Shown: positions 54,222 to 63,173 of the stretch, piece after piece
How the letters are laid out: each line of letters opens with the position of its first letter
Position numbering within the stretch: position 1 is the stretch's first letter
Assembly: GCF_038443705.2 (NCBI RefSeq)
Contig: NZ_CP151767.2
Location: forward strand, 1,364,001 to 1,428,000
Origin: Yoonia sp. SS1-5
Lineage (GTDB): Bacteria > Pseudomonadota > Alphaproteobacteria > Rhodobacterales > Rhodobacteraceae
Length of the DNA: 64,000 nucleotides
Direction of reading: 5' to 3'
The notes under the pieces: model-generated
Told to the model about the DNA's origin: nothing
Databases searched by the model: none
The model's input: only the letters and a program-made list of their open reading frames with translations
Position numbers and translations under genes: made by a program

Positions 54222-54826
54222 CGGCGGACCCCGGCCAGTTTCGGCAACCTATTCGCAGGATCTGCCAACAATGTGGGGCGTGTAACGGGGGGATCGGCCC
54301 GCAGAACGGGGGATTTGCGTGACGGGTGGGTGCGCTCTTGGCGCTTGAGGCGTCGGAAGGGCATCACAAGCAAGGCCCATAGCCCGGCCAATCCAGCCCA
54401 ACCACCCAGAAAGCCAACCCCGGCAGATGCGCCGCCTGCCACACTTAGCGGCAAGGCGGGCTGGAAATCCTGCCAAACCGCCTGCAAGGTCGCGGGATCG
54501 TTGAACCGCTGCGGTTGCGCAATCCGCGCAAGCGGCGTGGCATCGCGTAGGGCAGTCAAATCAAGCTGCAATCTTGCATGGCGGGCGATCTTTTCGCGCC
54601 AATAAGTCTCCTCGACCTCAAAAGACGGGGTCTGCGCCATCTGTTCCAACCGGTCCTCGCGGCCCATGCCCAGTGACAACGCCATGGCGTCCAGTTCTTT
54701 CAGATCGCGGGTCAGTTCATCCATCTGCCCGGCGACACGTTGCAGATATTGCTGTGAAAATTCAGGAAATTGGGACAGGCCTGCCGCACCGGCCAGCCCG
54801 CCAACAAGACAAAGCGCACGGATCAT
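54218..54826 (-). CDS. DUF2937 family protein
   Basis: A 202-residue protein with an N-terminal membrane/signal-anchor segment (MIRALCLVGGLAGAAGLSQFPEFSQQYLQRVAGQMDEL), an extended helical region, and a second membrane segment at ~135-160 (ASAGVGFLGGWAGLAGLWALLVMPF). The QFPEFxQQYxQRLxGAxDEL block is the DUF2937 hallmark. The start 54826 is preferred because GGGTG lies upstream and the longer ATG adds only four residues. Coupled to ThuA. Function unknown. Confidence 0.88.
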   Translation of the reverse strand: MIRALCLVGGLAGAAGLSQFPEFSQQYLQRVAGQMDELTRDLKELDAMALSLGMGREDRLEQMAQTPSFEVEETYWREKIARHARLQLDLTALRDATPLARIAQPQRFNDPATLQAVWQDFQPALPLSVAGGASAGVGFLGGWAGLAGLWALLVMPFRRLKRQERTHPSRKSPVLRADPPVTRPTLLADPANRLPKLAGVRR

Positions 54827-55036
54827 GCCCGCACCCATCGGAAGGAATTTCGTGTCATCTGCTGCCTCGGTTGCATTTTTTTATTAGGATAGCAAAGAAA
54901 CCCGGCGACGTTAACGATGAATGCAAGGATGCAGTGAAACAAGGGGATTGGTGACGTATCGTCAACACGGTGTTGCCTTGCTTTGGCACCCGAAAATCGC
55001 TTAATTGCGCGCCTCAATACCGACAGGACCACCACC

Positions 55037-55813
55037 ATGTTTTCAATCTATGCGACAGCCTGGTCTTTTGCGAAAGCAAATCTGGCTGTGCTGGTGGTCT
55101 ATGGCGCGCTGTTGCAGGCACTGGATATGTTTGTCGAGTCCACCGGATCAAGTGCCACCTACACGCTGGCACCATGGGTCATCATTTTCTACGCGCTGCA
55201 CCGGGCCTTTCTCTTTGGTGAGACCCAGCTGCTCCGCAAGGAAAAATCGCCCAAACGGCCGCATGCGATGGGCCGTTTTTTTCTGGCGAGCGGGGCGATG
55301 ATTGTACCGGCCGCAGCCATGCTTGTCGCTATTGCGATGGGTATTCTTGACCTCGGCTGGTTCCCGAGCGATCCAAACGTGATGGTGATCAGTATAATGG
55401 GGCTTATCCTTGGGGCGTTTGTTCTGACATTGCTGTTCTTTGGCACGGCACTGCCCGCAGCCGCATCTGCCGATCAGTGGGGGCCGCCAACAAGCCTCAG
55501 CCGGGGCATCAAGACCTGGAAATACGTGCTGGGCGGGCTGCTTGTCGGTCAGGTGCTTTTTACCGCCTGTTTGGTTCTGATCATCTTTGGCCTTGCAAGT
55601 TTCGGCCTCCAGATCGGCAGTGGGCTGACCGGCACGGGCGGGATCAATTTTGTGGACGCAGCCCTAGGGCTCGTATTCTCGACCGCCATTGTCTTTGGCA
55701 ATGTGCTAACGGTTGTTGTGCTGTGCCGCGCCTATGAACGTGTCGCACCCCCTGAAATTCAGGCTTTGCTGGAACATCGCGAAGGCAAGTTTGACGCGTC
55801 AGTTTTTGCCTGA
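55037..55813 (+). CDS. Polytopic membrane protein of unknown function
   Basis: A 258-residue protein with six hydrophobic segments (NLAVLVVYGALLQALDMFV, LAPWVIIFYALHRAFLFG, FFLASGAMIVPAAAMLVAIAMGILDLGWF, VMVISIMGLILGAFVLTLLFFGTALPAAA, YVLGGLLVGQVLFTACLVLIIFGLASFG, FVDAALGLVFSTAIVFGNVLTVVVLCRAYERV). Topology and length are like other small rhodobacterial multi-pass proteins with no known domain. The ATG at 55037 (MFSIYATAWSFAKANL) has AGGA 9 nt upstream; the longer 54983 frame is not preferred. Stands alone between divergent DUF2937 and convergent proS. Confidence 0.7.
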   Translation: MFSIYATAWSFAKANLAVLVVYGALLQALDMFVESTGSSATYTLAPWVIIFYALHRAFLFGETQLLRKEKSPKRPHAMGRFFLASGAMIVPAAAMLVAIAMGILDLGWFPSDPNVMVISIMGLILGAFVLTLLFFGTALPAAASADQWGPPTSLSRGIKTWKYVLGGLLVGQVLFTACLVLIIFGLASFGLQIGSGLTGTGGINFVDAALGLVFSTAIVFGNVLTVVVLCRAYERVAPPEIQALLEHREGKFDASVFA

Positions 55814-55888
55814 CCTCTGCAACCAGTCGCGGATATGGGCGGCGTCCTGAGCTAGCGGGAACATAAGGTAGAACACCGCCTTCACCAT
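55799..55888 (-). CDS. Possible 29-residue peptide between proS and a membrane protein
   Basis: In the 175-bp gap downstream of proS a minus-strand frame from ATG 55888 encodes 29 residues: a hydrophobic stretch (VKAVFYLMFPLA) then a polar end (DAAHIRDWLQRSGKN). The frame stays open another ~35 codons upstream without an ATG. It could be a small membrane peptide or the remnant of a longer gene. The 3' end overlaps the opposing gene by 15 nt. Confidence 0.25.
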   Translation of the reverse strand: MVKAVFYLMFPLAQDAAHIRDWLQRSGKN

Positions 55889-55988
55889 CCGTCCCAGTCC
55901 GATCAATATCCGCGAACCTGGCCCCCTTCAGGTGATCCGCAGACCCGTCATCGGCAGAGGCCGAAAGCCACGTCCAGACTGGTCCGGC

Positions 55989-57329
55989 TCATACGAGCCC
56001 TTCGTAGATCTTGGCGATCTTCGCAACCGCATCTTCGGGCGGCAGTTCTTCGCTTTCGCCGGTCCTGCGGCTGGTCAATTCGACAACGCCATTTTTCAAG
56101 CCGCGCGGGCCGACGGTAATGCGCCACGGCAGACCGATCATATCCATGGTGCCGAATTTGGCCCCCGCCCGTTCATCGCGATCATCATAGAGCGGTTCCA
56201 GCCCCAGCGCCGTCAAACCGTCATAAAGTGCATCACAGGCTGCGTCGGCTTGGGCGTCGCCTGATTTCATATTCAGAATACCGCAATGGAACGGGGTCAC
56301 GCCTTCGGGCCAGATAATGCCCTTGTCATCATGATTGGCTTCGATGATCGCGCCAATCAGTCGCGAGACGCCAATCCCGTGAGACCCCATATGCACAGGC
56401 ACCTTATTGCCTTTGCCATCATCCACCGTGGCGTTCATCGTCTCGGAATATTTGGTTCCGAAATAGAATATTTGCCCCACTTCGATACCACGTGCGGTGC
56501 GACGGCGGTCCTCGGGCACGTCTACGAACACACCATCATCATGGGTTTCGTCGGTCCGGGCGTAGGGGGCTGTCCATTCATCAAAGATCGCCTGACATTG
56601 CGCCACGTCATCATAGTCGATGACCCGGTCACCCAGATGCAGGTCCGTGACCGCGCTGTCATAAAACACCTCTGACTCGCCGGTTTCAGCCAGCACGAGG
56701 AACTCGTGCGTGTCCTCACCACCAATCGGGCCGCTATCGGCGCGCATCGGGATGGCCTTCAGCCCCATGCGTTCATAGGTGCGCAGATAACTGACCAGAT
56801 GACGGTTATACGCGTGCAGCGCGTCTTCCTTTGTCAGGTCGAAATTATAGCCGTCTTTCATGAAAAACTCGCGGCCACGCATCACGCCAAAACGGGGGCG
56901 GACCTCGTCGCGGAATTTCCACTGAATGTGGTAGAGCGTCAGCGGCAGTTCCTTGTAGCTGCCCACATGACTGCGGAAGATATCGGTGATCAGTTCTTCA
57001 TTGGTCGGACCATACAGCATGTCGCGGCCGTGCCGGTCTTCGATCCGCAGCATCTCACGGCCGTAGTCGTTGTAGCGGCCGCTTTCCTGCCACAACTCGG
57101 CCGGTTGCAGCGTTGGCATCAGCATTGGCAGGTGACCGGCGCGCTGCTGTTCCTCATGCACAATATTTTCCAGCTTGCGCAAAACCTTGAAGCCCAGCGG
57201 CAGCCATGAATAGATCCCCGCGGTTGCCTGCTTGATCATGCCAGCCTGCAACATGTAGCGGTGGCTGATGATCTGCGCCTCGCGCGGCGTTTCTTTCAGA
57301 ACGGGCAGAAAATAGCGGCTCATGCGCAT
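55989..57329 (-). CDS. proS: Prolyl-tRNA synthetase, short alphaproteobacterial type
   Basis: A 446-residue class II aminoacyl-tRNA synthetase. Seen: [113 protein letters not shown] (motif 2) and [16 protein letters not shown] (motif 3), plus the anticodon-binding C-terminus. The short form lacking the YbaK editing insertion is normal in alphaproteobacteria. Start MRMSRYF at 57329 follows GAGGA by 9 nt; the longer TTG frame is rejected. Confidence 0.97.
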   Translation of the reverse strand: MRMSRYFLPVLKETPREAQIISHRYMLQAGMIKQATAGIYSWLPLGFKVLRKLENIVHEEQQRAGHLPMLMPTLQPAELWQESGRYNDYGREMLRIEDRHGRDMLYGPTNEELITDIFRSHVGSYKELPLTLYHIQWKFRDEVRPRFGVMRGREFFMKDGYNFDLTKEDALHAYNRHLVSYLRTYERMGLKAIPMRADSGPIGGEDTHEFLVLAETGESEVFYDSAVTDLHLGDRVIDYDDVAQCQAIFDEWTAPYARTDETHDDGVFVDVPEDRRRTARGIEVGQIFYFGTKYSETMNATVDDGKGNKVPVHMGSHGIGVSRLIGAIIEANHDDKGIIWPEGVTPFHCGILNMKSGDAQADAACDALYDGLTALGLEPLYDDRDERAGAKFGTMDMIGLPWRITVGPRGLKNGVVELTSRRTGESEELPPEDAVAKIAKIYEGLV

Positions 57330-57413
57330 CGGATCGGGTTCCTCAATCAATTGCTGAAACCCGGTTTAGGCGGGCATATCCGGACTGGCAAGCACGAGCG
57401 GCCTTAGACGCAC

Positions 57414-57452
57414 AAAAACCTCTGGCCGGTCAGGAGGGCGACCAGCCAGAGG
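57414..57452 (-). terminator. Intrinsic terminator of the porin gene
   Basis: Arms 57419-57431 and 57440-57452 pair over 13 bp (one T-G wobble: CCTCTGGC...GCCAGAGG) around an 8-nt loop; reading on the minus strand a TTTTT run (57414-57418) follows. It lies ~50 nt after the porin stop. Confidence 0.9.
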
Positions 57453-57460
57453 CTCTCTGT

Positions 57461-57490
57461 GGGCGCGCGCCCTCTCACCAGCGCGCGCCC
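57461..57490. repeat. Perfect GC-rich inverted repeat
   Basis: GGGCGCGCGC (57461-57470) and GCGCGCGCCC (57481-57490) are exact complements with a 10-nt loop, immediately downstream of the porin stop and before its terminator. Likely a stable 3' mRNA hairpin. Confidence 0.6.
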
Positions 57491-57503
57491 GGACAAGCGG
57501 CGA

Positions 57504-58616
57504 TCAGAATCTGACCCGCGCGCCTGCCAGGATCACAGTGACGTCTTCGACATCACCGATACCTTCGACTTCGTAATTGCGGATACCGGCATAGAGCTCG
57601 GTGCCCACTGAATCGATGTTCTGGACAGCCAGCACGCCATAAGATGTGCTTTCATCGTCAAGGCCCAGAACGTTTTCGTTGACCGCGTAATCCACAGCAA
57701 AGGCGGTTTTGCCAAGCGATGTGAAATCAGCCTGATAGCCGGCCTTGACGTAGCCGAATGTGACATCGTCAGCGACACCATCGGTTTCCTGATTGCCACC
57801 GGCCAATGTCAGGCTGAACCCGCTGTCATGCAACGCAGAGAATGAACCATTGATGATTTCCTGATCTGCACCGCCAACAGTTTGTGCGGCATATGCCAGC
57901 GCGCCGGCAACCTGAACGCCACCAAAATCGCCCTTATAGGCCGCAGCAACGTCGTAGAAGGTTTCGTCAGCATCTTCTGCATCCGCCCCGACAGAGGCAG
58001 ACAGGGTCAGCCCACCAAAGGATGGCGTATCGTAACGCAGGCGGTCCCTGCGGCTCAAACCGTCAAGGTTTGTGAACGCGTCGCCCACTGTGGTGCCGAT
58101 GAAGGCGCCATCGCTGTCGCGGAATTGGACGCCGCCAGCCGTGTCTTCAACACCGGAATAGCCAACGACAGTGGTGCCGGACAGATCGACCTCGGATGTA
58201 TTGTTGGATGCGGTATCGCCCTGCCCGAATGTCAGACGGCCAAAGCTGTCACTTTCGATATAGGCTTCCAGCTTGCGTTCGGACAGAAAATCGCTGCTGC
58301 TGGGGTTTGGATCTGTCTGGCTGACATTCGCGGTTGAATTCGACTCGGCCTGAATTTCGATATTGAAACCTGCGCGCCAGTCTTCGTTGATATCGGCGTC
58401 GCCGGTCAGCCGAAAACGGGTGGATGAGTTGTCATTGTCAACAAAAAGGGTGCTGTTGTCGGTGCCGTCATCAACGAACAGGACGCCACGGTTCACCTGA
58501 CCGGACAGCTTGAGGTTAATGCCGGTGCCGCCACTTGCGACAGTATCGTCTTGGGCGAATGCGGGGGCGGTGCCGAGCGCCAGAAGGCTGGCGGTGATCA
58601 GTAGAGTGGTTTTCAT
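57504..58616 (-). CDS. Outer-membrane porin
   Basis: A 370-residue beta-barrel porin. Signal peptide MKTTLLITASLLALGTAPAFA, cleaved after Ala21. The mature protein is acidic and Gly/Asn-rich with alternating strands (GINLKLSGQVNRGVLFVDDG, STRFRLTGDADINEDWRAGFNIEIQAES, YIESDSFGRLTFGQGD), and ends ...AGARVRF with the C-terminal Phe required for barrel assembly. Size and sequence style match the rhodobacterial general porin of the OmpC-like Rhodobacter group. GGAG lies 7 nt before ATG 58616. Likely highly expressed: strong terminator follows. Confidence 0.93.
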   Translation of the reverse strand: MKTTLLITASLLALGTAPAFAQDDTVASGGTGINLKLSGQVNRGVLFVDDGTDNSTLFVDNDNSSTRFRLTGDADINEDWRAGFNIEIQAESNSTANVSQTDPNPSSSDFLSERKLEAYIESDSFGRLTFGQGDTASNNTSEVDLSGTTVVGYSGVEDTAGGVQFRDSDGAFIGTTVGDAFTNLDGLSRRDRLRYDTPSFGGLTLSASVGADAEDADETFYDVAAAYKGDFGGVQVAGALAYAAQTVGGADQEIINGSFSALHDSGFSLTLAGGNQETDGVADDVTFGYVKAGYQADFTSLGKTAFAVDYAVNENVLGLDDESTSYGVLAVQNIDSVGTELYAGIRNYEVEGIGDVEDVTVILAGARVRF

Positions 58617-59196
58617 GATATTGCTCCTGGGAGGTTGAGAGTTTGTCACTTCGGGGAAAGAAGCTGTCCCTTGACTAGAGCGTCATCACCCCCTCACGAA
58701 AGCCCTTGGCCGGGCACAAAGACGTGCAATTCAACACACTGTTTTTGAACGATTTTATTTTCAAAATCCGCACCGAATGTCCTTTTGCTCACCGCAACGC
58801 ACAAGCCTTGGCAATGCGCGTGTTTATCCGTGATAGATGCGTGAACGACGCCCCGGAAAAGGGCGCTGCGCTGACGCAAGGCGAGGCCGACAAGCCTTGC
58901 GCGCAACGCCCGTTTGGGGTGCAAGATGCGCTCACGCAAAAATGGGGCGATGGTGATCAGGGCTGCCCTGAACACAGCCTGTGCGCGGATGATGTATTAG
59001 ACCTCAATAAACCGCAGCTTTTGCACAAGGACGCACCATTTCGGATAGCTCGGCAATGAGTCGCGTAGCGCTATGCCAAGGGGCACTGTAACAATTGCCG
59101 CACGGGCCCATTCGGCATTTGCCGGGTGGTGATCCCCTTGCGCTGGCCCGATCCATGCCGCATCTATCATCTGAATGCAGAAATGGATGAAAACAC
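58617..59196. other. 580-bp intergenic region upstream of the porin
   Basis: Divergent spacer between the porin and the AI-2E permease. Only the porin ribosome site is recognised (CAGGAG just upstream). An AT-rich block at ~58740-58770 (TTTTATTTTC) is a plausible porin promoter region or regulator site. Both strands carry open frames of 90-120 codons here but their composition and the absence of ribosome sites argue against genes. An unannotated small RNA controlling porin level would be expected here in other bacteria but I cannot identify one. Confidence 0.5.
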
Positions 59197-60258
59197 ATGG
59201 CACTGCCTGTTTCGCAACAAGCTAAATACTGGGGGATCGTCACCGCGGTCTTCCTGATCATCCTGTGGTTTCTGGGCGACGTGATCCTGCCCTTTGTTCT
59301 GGGCGGGGCAATTGCATATTGCCTGGATCCGATTGCGGACCGGCTGGAAAAGGCCGGGTTCAGCCGCACCGTGTCCGTGACGATCATCACGGTCATCGCC
59401 GCATTGATCTTTATTCTGCTGATCCTGCTTGTCATCCCGACACTTGTTCAACAAACCATCGCGTTGATTGACACAGCCCCGCAGCTGTTTGATCGGTTGC
59501 AGGCCGGCCTGACCGAGCGTTTCCCCGCCCTTGTCGATGCCGACAGCACTATTCGGCAGCAATTGCTCAAAATCGGAGAGGCGATCCAGTCCAAAGGCGC
59601 TGAACTGGTCAACGGGGTGCTGACATCGGCCCTTGGATTGATCAACGTGCTGGTTTTGCTGGTCGTTGTTCCGGTTGTTGCATTCTATCTGCTGCTGGAT
59701 TGGGACAATATGACCGCCCGGATTGATGATCTGCTGCCGCGCGATCACGCGGAAACGGTGCGCCAACTGGCACGGGATGTTGATGCGACGCTGGCGTCAT
59801 TCATCCGGGGGCAAGGGACTGTTTGCCTTGTTCTGGGTACCTACTATGCCATCGCCCTGATGGTGGCGGGGCTGAATTTCGGGCTTGTCGTGGGCTTTGT
59901 GGCCGGGCTGATTTCCTTCATTCCCTATGTGGGTGCGCTGGTCGGGGGGCTGCTGGCCATTGGTCTGGCGATCTTTCAATTCTGGGGAGAATGGACCTCG
60001 ATCGGCATCGTGGTGATAATTTTCATGATCGGGCAGTTTTTCGAAGGCAACATCCTGACACCAAAACTTGTCGGTGGGTCCATCGGATTGCACCCGGTCT
60101 GGCTGATCTTTGCGCTGTCGGTCTTCGGGTCGCTCTTTGGGTTCGTCGGCATGCTGGTGGCCGTACCCGTTGCGGCGATCCTTGGCGTTTTCATCCGCTA
60201 CGCCCTGACCCAGTACAAGGACAGCTTGCTCTATCGCGGGCAGCACAAGGACGAATGA
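59197..60258 (+). CDS. AI-2E family transporter (PerM-like permease)
   Basis: A 353-residue inner-membrane protein with eight hydrophobic segments. Seen: GIVTAVFLIILWFLGDVILPFVLGGAIAYCLDPIADRLEKAGFSRT, VVPVVAFYLLLDWDNM, ATLASFIRGQGTVCLVLGTYYAIALMVAGLNFGLVVGFVAGLISFIPYVGALVGGLLAIGLAI and a Gly-rich C-terminal block ending GVFIRYALTQYKDSLLY. Despite the family name, transport of AI-2 is proven for only a few members; Na+/H+ antiport or solute export is possible. Stop and the next ATG touch (TGAATG). Confidence 0.93.
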   Translation: MALPVSQQAKYWGIVTAVFLIILWFLGDVILPFVLGGAIAYCLDPIADRLEKAGFSRTVSVTIITVIAALIFILLILLVIPTLVQQTIALIDTAPQLFDRLQAGLTERFPALVDADSTIRQQLLKIGEAIQSKGAELVNGVLTSALGLINVLVLLVVVPVVAFYLLLDWDNMTARIDDLLPRDHAETVRQLARDVDATLASFIRGQGTVCLVLGTYYAIALMVAGLNFGLVVGFVAGLISFIPYVGALVGGLLAIGLAIFQFWGEWTSIGIVVIIFMIGQFFEGNILTPKLVGGSIGLHPVWLIFALSVFGSLFGFVGMLVAVPVAAILGVFIRYALTQYKDSLLYRGQHKDE

Positions 60259-60918
60259 ATGACCCGGCAGCTTTCTTTTGACTGGCCAACAGGGGTTGCG
60301 CTGGGTCCGTCGGACTTTTTTGTCAGCGCCGCGAACGAGCAGGCATTTGCAATGCTCAACGCGCCAGACAGCTGGCCCGACCGCAAGCTGGTGGTGACCG
60401 GGCAGACCGGATGCGGCAAAAGTCACCTCGCGCGTATCTTTGCGGACGGAGAGCAGGCGCGCATCATCAATGCCGCCGCATTGGCACCTGACTTTCAGCC
60501 CAAGGATCAAAATATCGTCGTTGAGGACATGGAAACCCTGCCCCCCACATCGGAAGAGGCGATGTTCCATCTGCACAACCATTTGCGCAACACCGGTGGC
60601 CTGCTGCTGATGACGGCGCAGACCGCCCCCGGTCGCTGGCCCATCAAACTGCCTGATCTGGCCAGTCGCATGCAGGCCGCGACCGTTTGCACCATCAGCG
60701 ACCCGGATGACGCGCTATTGCAGGCCCTGATCATGAAACTGTTCGCAGACCGTCAGATCAGCCCCCGCCCCGAGCTTGTCAGCTATCTGGCCCCGCGTAT
60801 CGAACGGTCTTTTGCCGCTGCCGCCGCAATCGTGGATCGGCTGGATCATGCCGCGCTGGACCAGCGACGCAAAATCAACATAGCCCTTGCCCGCGAGTTG
60901 CTGGACAACCCGGACTAA
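60259..60918 (+). CDS. hdaA: DnaA regulatory inactivator HdaA-like protein
   Basis: A 219-residue AAA+ DnaA-domain protein lacking the DNA-binding domain. Seen: LSFDWPTGVALGPSDFFVSAANEQAFAMLNAPDSW, Walker A GQTGCGKSHLA near residue 47, VVEDMETLPPTSEEAMFHLHNHL (Walker B equivalent with acidic residues) and a C-terminal AAA lid. The N-terminal QLSFDW is the clamp-binding motif expected of Hda proteins, which stimulate DnaA-ATP hydrolysis after initiation. In Caulobacter HdaA does this. Lies directly upstream of ppk. Confidence 0.9.
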   Translation: MTRQLSFDWPTGVALGPSDFFVSAANEQAFAMLNAPDSWPDRKLVVTGQTGCGKSHLARIFADGEQARIINAAALAPDFQPKDQNIVVEDMETLPPTSEEAMFHLHNHLRNTGGLLLMTAQTAPGRWPIKLPDLASRMQAATVCTISDPDDALLQALIMKLFADRQISPRPELVSYLAPRIERSFAAAAAIVDRLDHAALDQRRKINIALARELLDNPD

Positions 60919-60969
60919 CCCCGCGATACTTGTCACAAGCCTGCAACAAACGCGGGACATTTAGGTCTC

Positions 60970-63138
60970 ATGACAACAGCAAATTTTCTCGAAGGGGACT
61001 ATCAGGCCCCGACGACACTCGACATTGATCTCGCCAGCCCGGCACGTTTCGTGAACCGGGAGCTAAGTTGGCTTGGGTTCAACTGGCGGGTTCTGGAAGA
61101 GGCGGAAAACGAAAGGGTTCCGCTGCTTGAACGGCTGCGCTTTCTGTCGATTTCCGCGACCAATCTTGATGAATTCTACACCGTGCGCGTGGCCGGCCTG
61201 CGGGAACTGGCCAATGAGGGCAACACAACCCCCGGTCTGGACGGGCTGAGCCCCGCCGAACAGTTGGTGGTCATTGATGCCGGCGCGCGCCAGTTGATGG
61301 CCCGGCAGCAAACCGTCTTTACCACGCTGCAGGCCGCCATGGCCGAAAACGGTATTTTTCTGCTGAACCGGCAGGAACTGAACGATGATGATATCGTCTA
61401 TCTGGAAGACGTCTTTCTTGAACAGGTCTTCCCGGTGCTGTCCCCGCTTGCGATTGATCCAGCGCACCCGTTTCCGTTCTTGCCCAATGAGGGCTTTGCA
61501 TTGGCCCTGCAACTGGAACGCCGGTCGGACAAACGTCAATTACGCGCACTTCTGCCCGTTCCCGCCCAGATCAAGCGGTTCGTCCCGCTGCCATCAGTGG
61601 ATGGCCAGCGCTTTCTGCCGCTCGAAGACCTCTTGCTTCTTTATATTGGCCGGCTGTTTCCGGGCTATGCGATTAAGGGCAGTTGCGCGTTCAAAGTATT
61701 GCGCGACAGCGATCTGGAGGTCGAGGACGAAGCCGAAGACCTCGTACGCGAATTCGAAACCGCGCTGAAACGGCGCAGACGCGGTGAAGTTGTCCGGCTG
61801 AAAATGTCAGCCGGATCACCTGCTGCTTTGAAAACCCTGATCATGTCGGAACTGCATGTTACTGACGAATCCGTGGTCGAGGTTGATGGCATGATCGGCA
61901 TCGCTGATCTGGGCGAGCTGGTATTGGAGAACCGCCCTGATCTGCTATGGCCACCCTTCACCCCCCGCGTGCCGGAACGTGTGCAGGACCATGACGGCGA
62001 CATGTTTGCCGCGATCCGTCAAAAGGACATGCTGCTGCATCATCCTTACGAGACATTCGACATGGTCGTGCGCTTTCTGGCGCAGGCCGCGCGCGATCCG
62101 GATGTGGTCGCGATCAAGCAAACCCTGTATCGCACCTCCAAGCGCTCACCCATCGTAAGCGCCCTTTGCGAAGCTGCCGAAGACGGTAAATCGGTCACGG
62201 CACTTGTCGAATTGAAGGCCCGTTTTGACGAGGCCGCGAATATCCGGCAATCGCGCAGGCTGGAACGTTCCGGCGCGCACGTGGTCTACGGTTTCCTGAA
62301 CTACAAGACCCACGCGAAAATCAGCACGGTCGTGCGGCGCGAAGGGGATAGGCTGGTTACCTATACCCATTTTGGCACCGGGAATTACCACCCCATTACT
62401 GCCCGGATCTATACCGATCTCAGCCTTTTTACATGTGATGCAAAGCTGGGCCGCGATGCCACGAAGGTGTTCAACTATCTGTCCGGCTACGCCCAGCCCG
62501 ACGGGTTGCAAAATCTTGCGATTTCGCCCCTGAACCTCAAGCAAACCCTGCTTGACCGGATCGCAGCCGAGGCCGAGAACGCAAAGGCAGGCAAGCCGGC
62601 GATGATCTGGGCCAAGATGAACTCGCTCATCGAATCCGATGTCATTGATGCGCTTTATGCAGCCTCGCAGGATGGGGTAAAGATCAGCCTGGTCATTCGC
62701 GGGATTTGCGGGCTGCGCCCCGGGGTAGCGGGGCTGTCCGAGAATATCCGGGTCAAATCCATCGTTGGTCGGTTTTTGGAACATTCCCGCATTGTCTGTT
62801 TCGGCAATGGCAACGCGCTGCCGTCGAAGAAAGCAAAGGTCTATATGAGCTCGGCCGATTGGATGGGGCGCAATTTGAACCGGCGGGTCGAGACACTGGT
62901 GGAAATCAAGAACGCCACAGTTAAAGCACAGATTGTCAGTCAGATCATGGCCGCAAATATGGCTGACGTGACGCAAAGCTGGGTGATGGCGGCCGATGGG
63001 TCATTCACCCGGGCAACCGTCCCCGATGACGCATTCCCCTTCAATTGCCACCGTTTCTTCATGGAAAACCCCTCGCTGTCCGGGCGCGGTTCGGCGGGCG
63101 CAAGCGACGTTCCCCAATTGACCCACACCGACGATTGA
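60970..63138 (+). CDS. ppk: Polyphosphate kinase 1
   Basis: A 722-residue PPK1. Seen: RFVNRELSWLGFNWRVLEEAEN (N-domain), LRFLSISATNLDEFYTVRVAGL, VAIKQTLYRTSKRSP, and the catalytic-His block YKTHAKISTVVRREGDRLVTYTHFGTGNYH with His448 as the phosphorylated residue, then VYMSSADWMGRNLNRRVE. It makes long-chain polyphosphate from ATP. Separated by 51 nt from hdaA and 35 nt from ppx, so the three are probably cotranscribed, a common rhodobacterial arrangement. Confidence 0.97.
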   Translation: MTTANFLEGDYQAPTTLDIDLASPARFVNRELSWLGFNWRVLEEAENERVPLLERLRFLSISATNLDEFYTVRVAGLRELANEGNTTPGLDGLSPAEQLVVIDAGARQLMARQQTVFTTLQAAMAENGIFLLNRQELNDDDIVYLEDVFLEQVFPVLSPLAIDPAHPFPFLPNEGFALALQLERRSDKRQLRALLPVPAQIKRFVPLPSVDGQRFLPLEDLLLLYIGRLFPGYAIKGSCAFKVLRDSDLEVEDEAEDLVREFETALKRRRRGEVVRLKMSAGSPAALKTLIMSELHVTDESVVEVDGMIGIADLGELVLENRPDLLWPPFTPRVPERVQDHDGDMFAAIRQKDMLLHHPYETFDMVVRFLAQAARDPDVVAIKQTLYRTSKRSPIVSALCEAAEDGKSVTALVELKARFDEAANIRQSRRLERSGAHVVYGFLNYKTHAKISTVVRREGDRLVTYTHFGTGNYHPITARIYTDLSLFTCDAKLGRDATKVFNYLSGYAQPDGLQNLAISPLNLKQTLLDRIAAEAENAKAGKPAMIWAKMNSLIESDVIDALYAASQDGVKISLVIRGICGLRPGVAGLSENIRVKSIVGRFLEHSRIVCFGNGNALPSKKAKVYMSSADWMGRNLNRRVETLVEIKNATVKAQIVSQIMAANMADVTQSWVMAADGSFTRATVPDDAFPFNCHRFFMENPSLSGRGSAGASDVPQLTHTDD

Positions 63139-63173
63139 CCGATACCTGTTGCCGGGACAGCGGCAGGGATCAC

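Noticed and set aside
58694..59059. Overlapping 93- and 117-codon frames upstream of the porin
   Set aside because: Opposite-strand mirror frames without ribosome sites or domain features.
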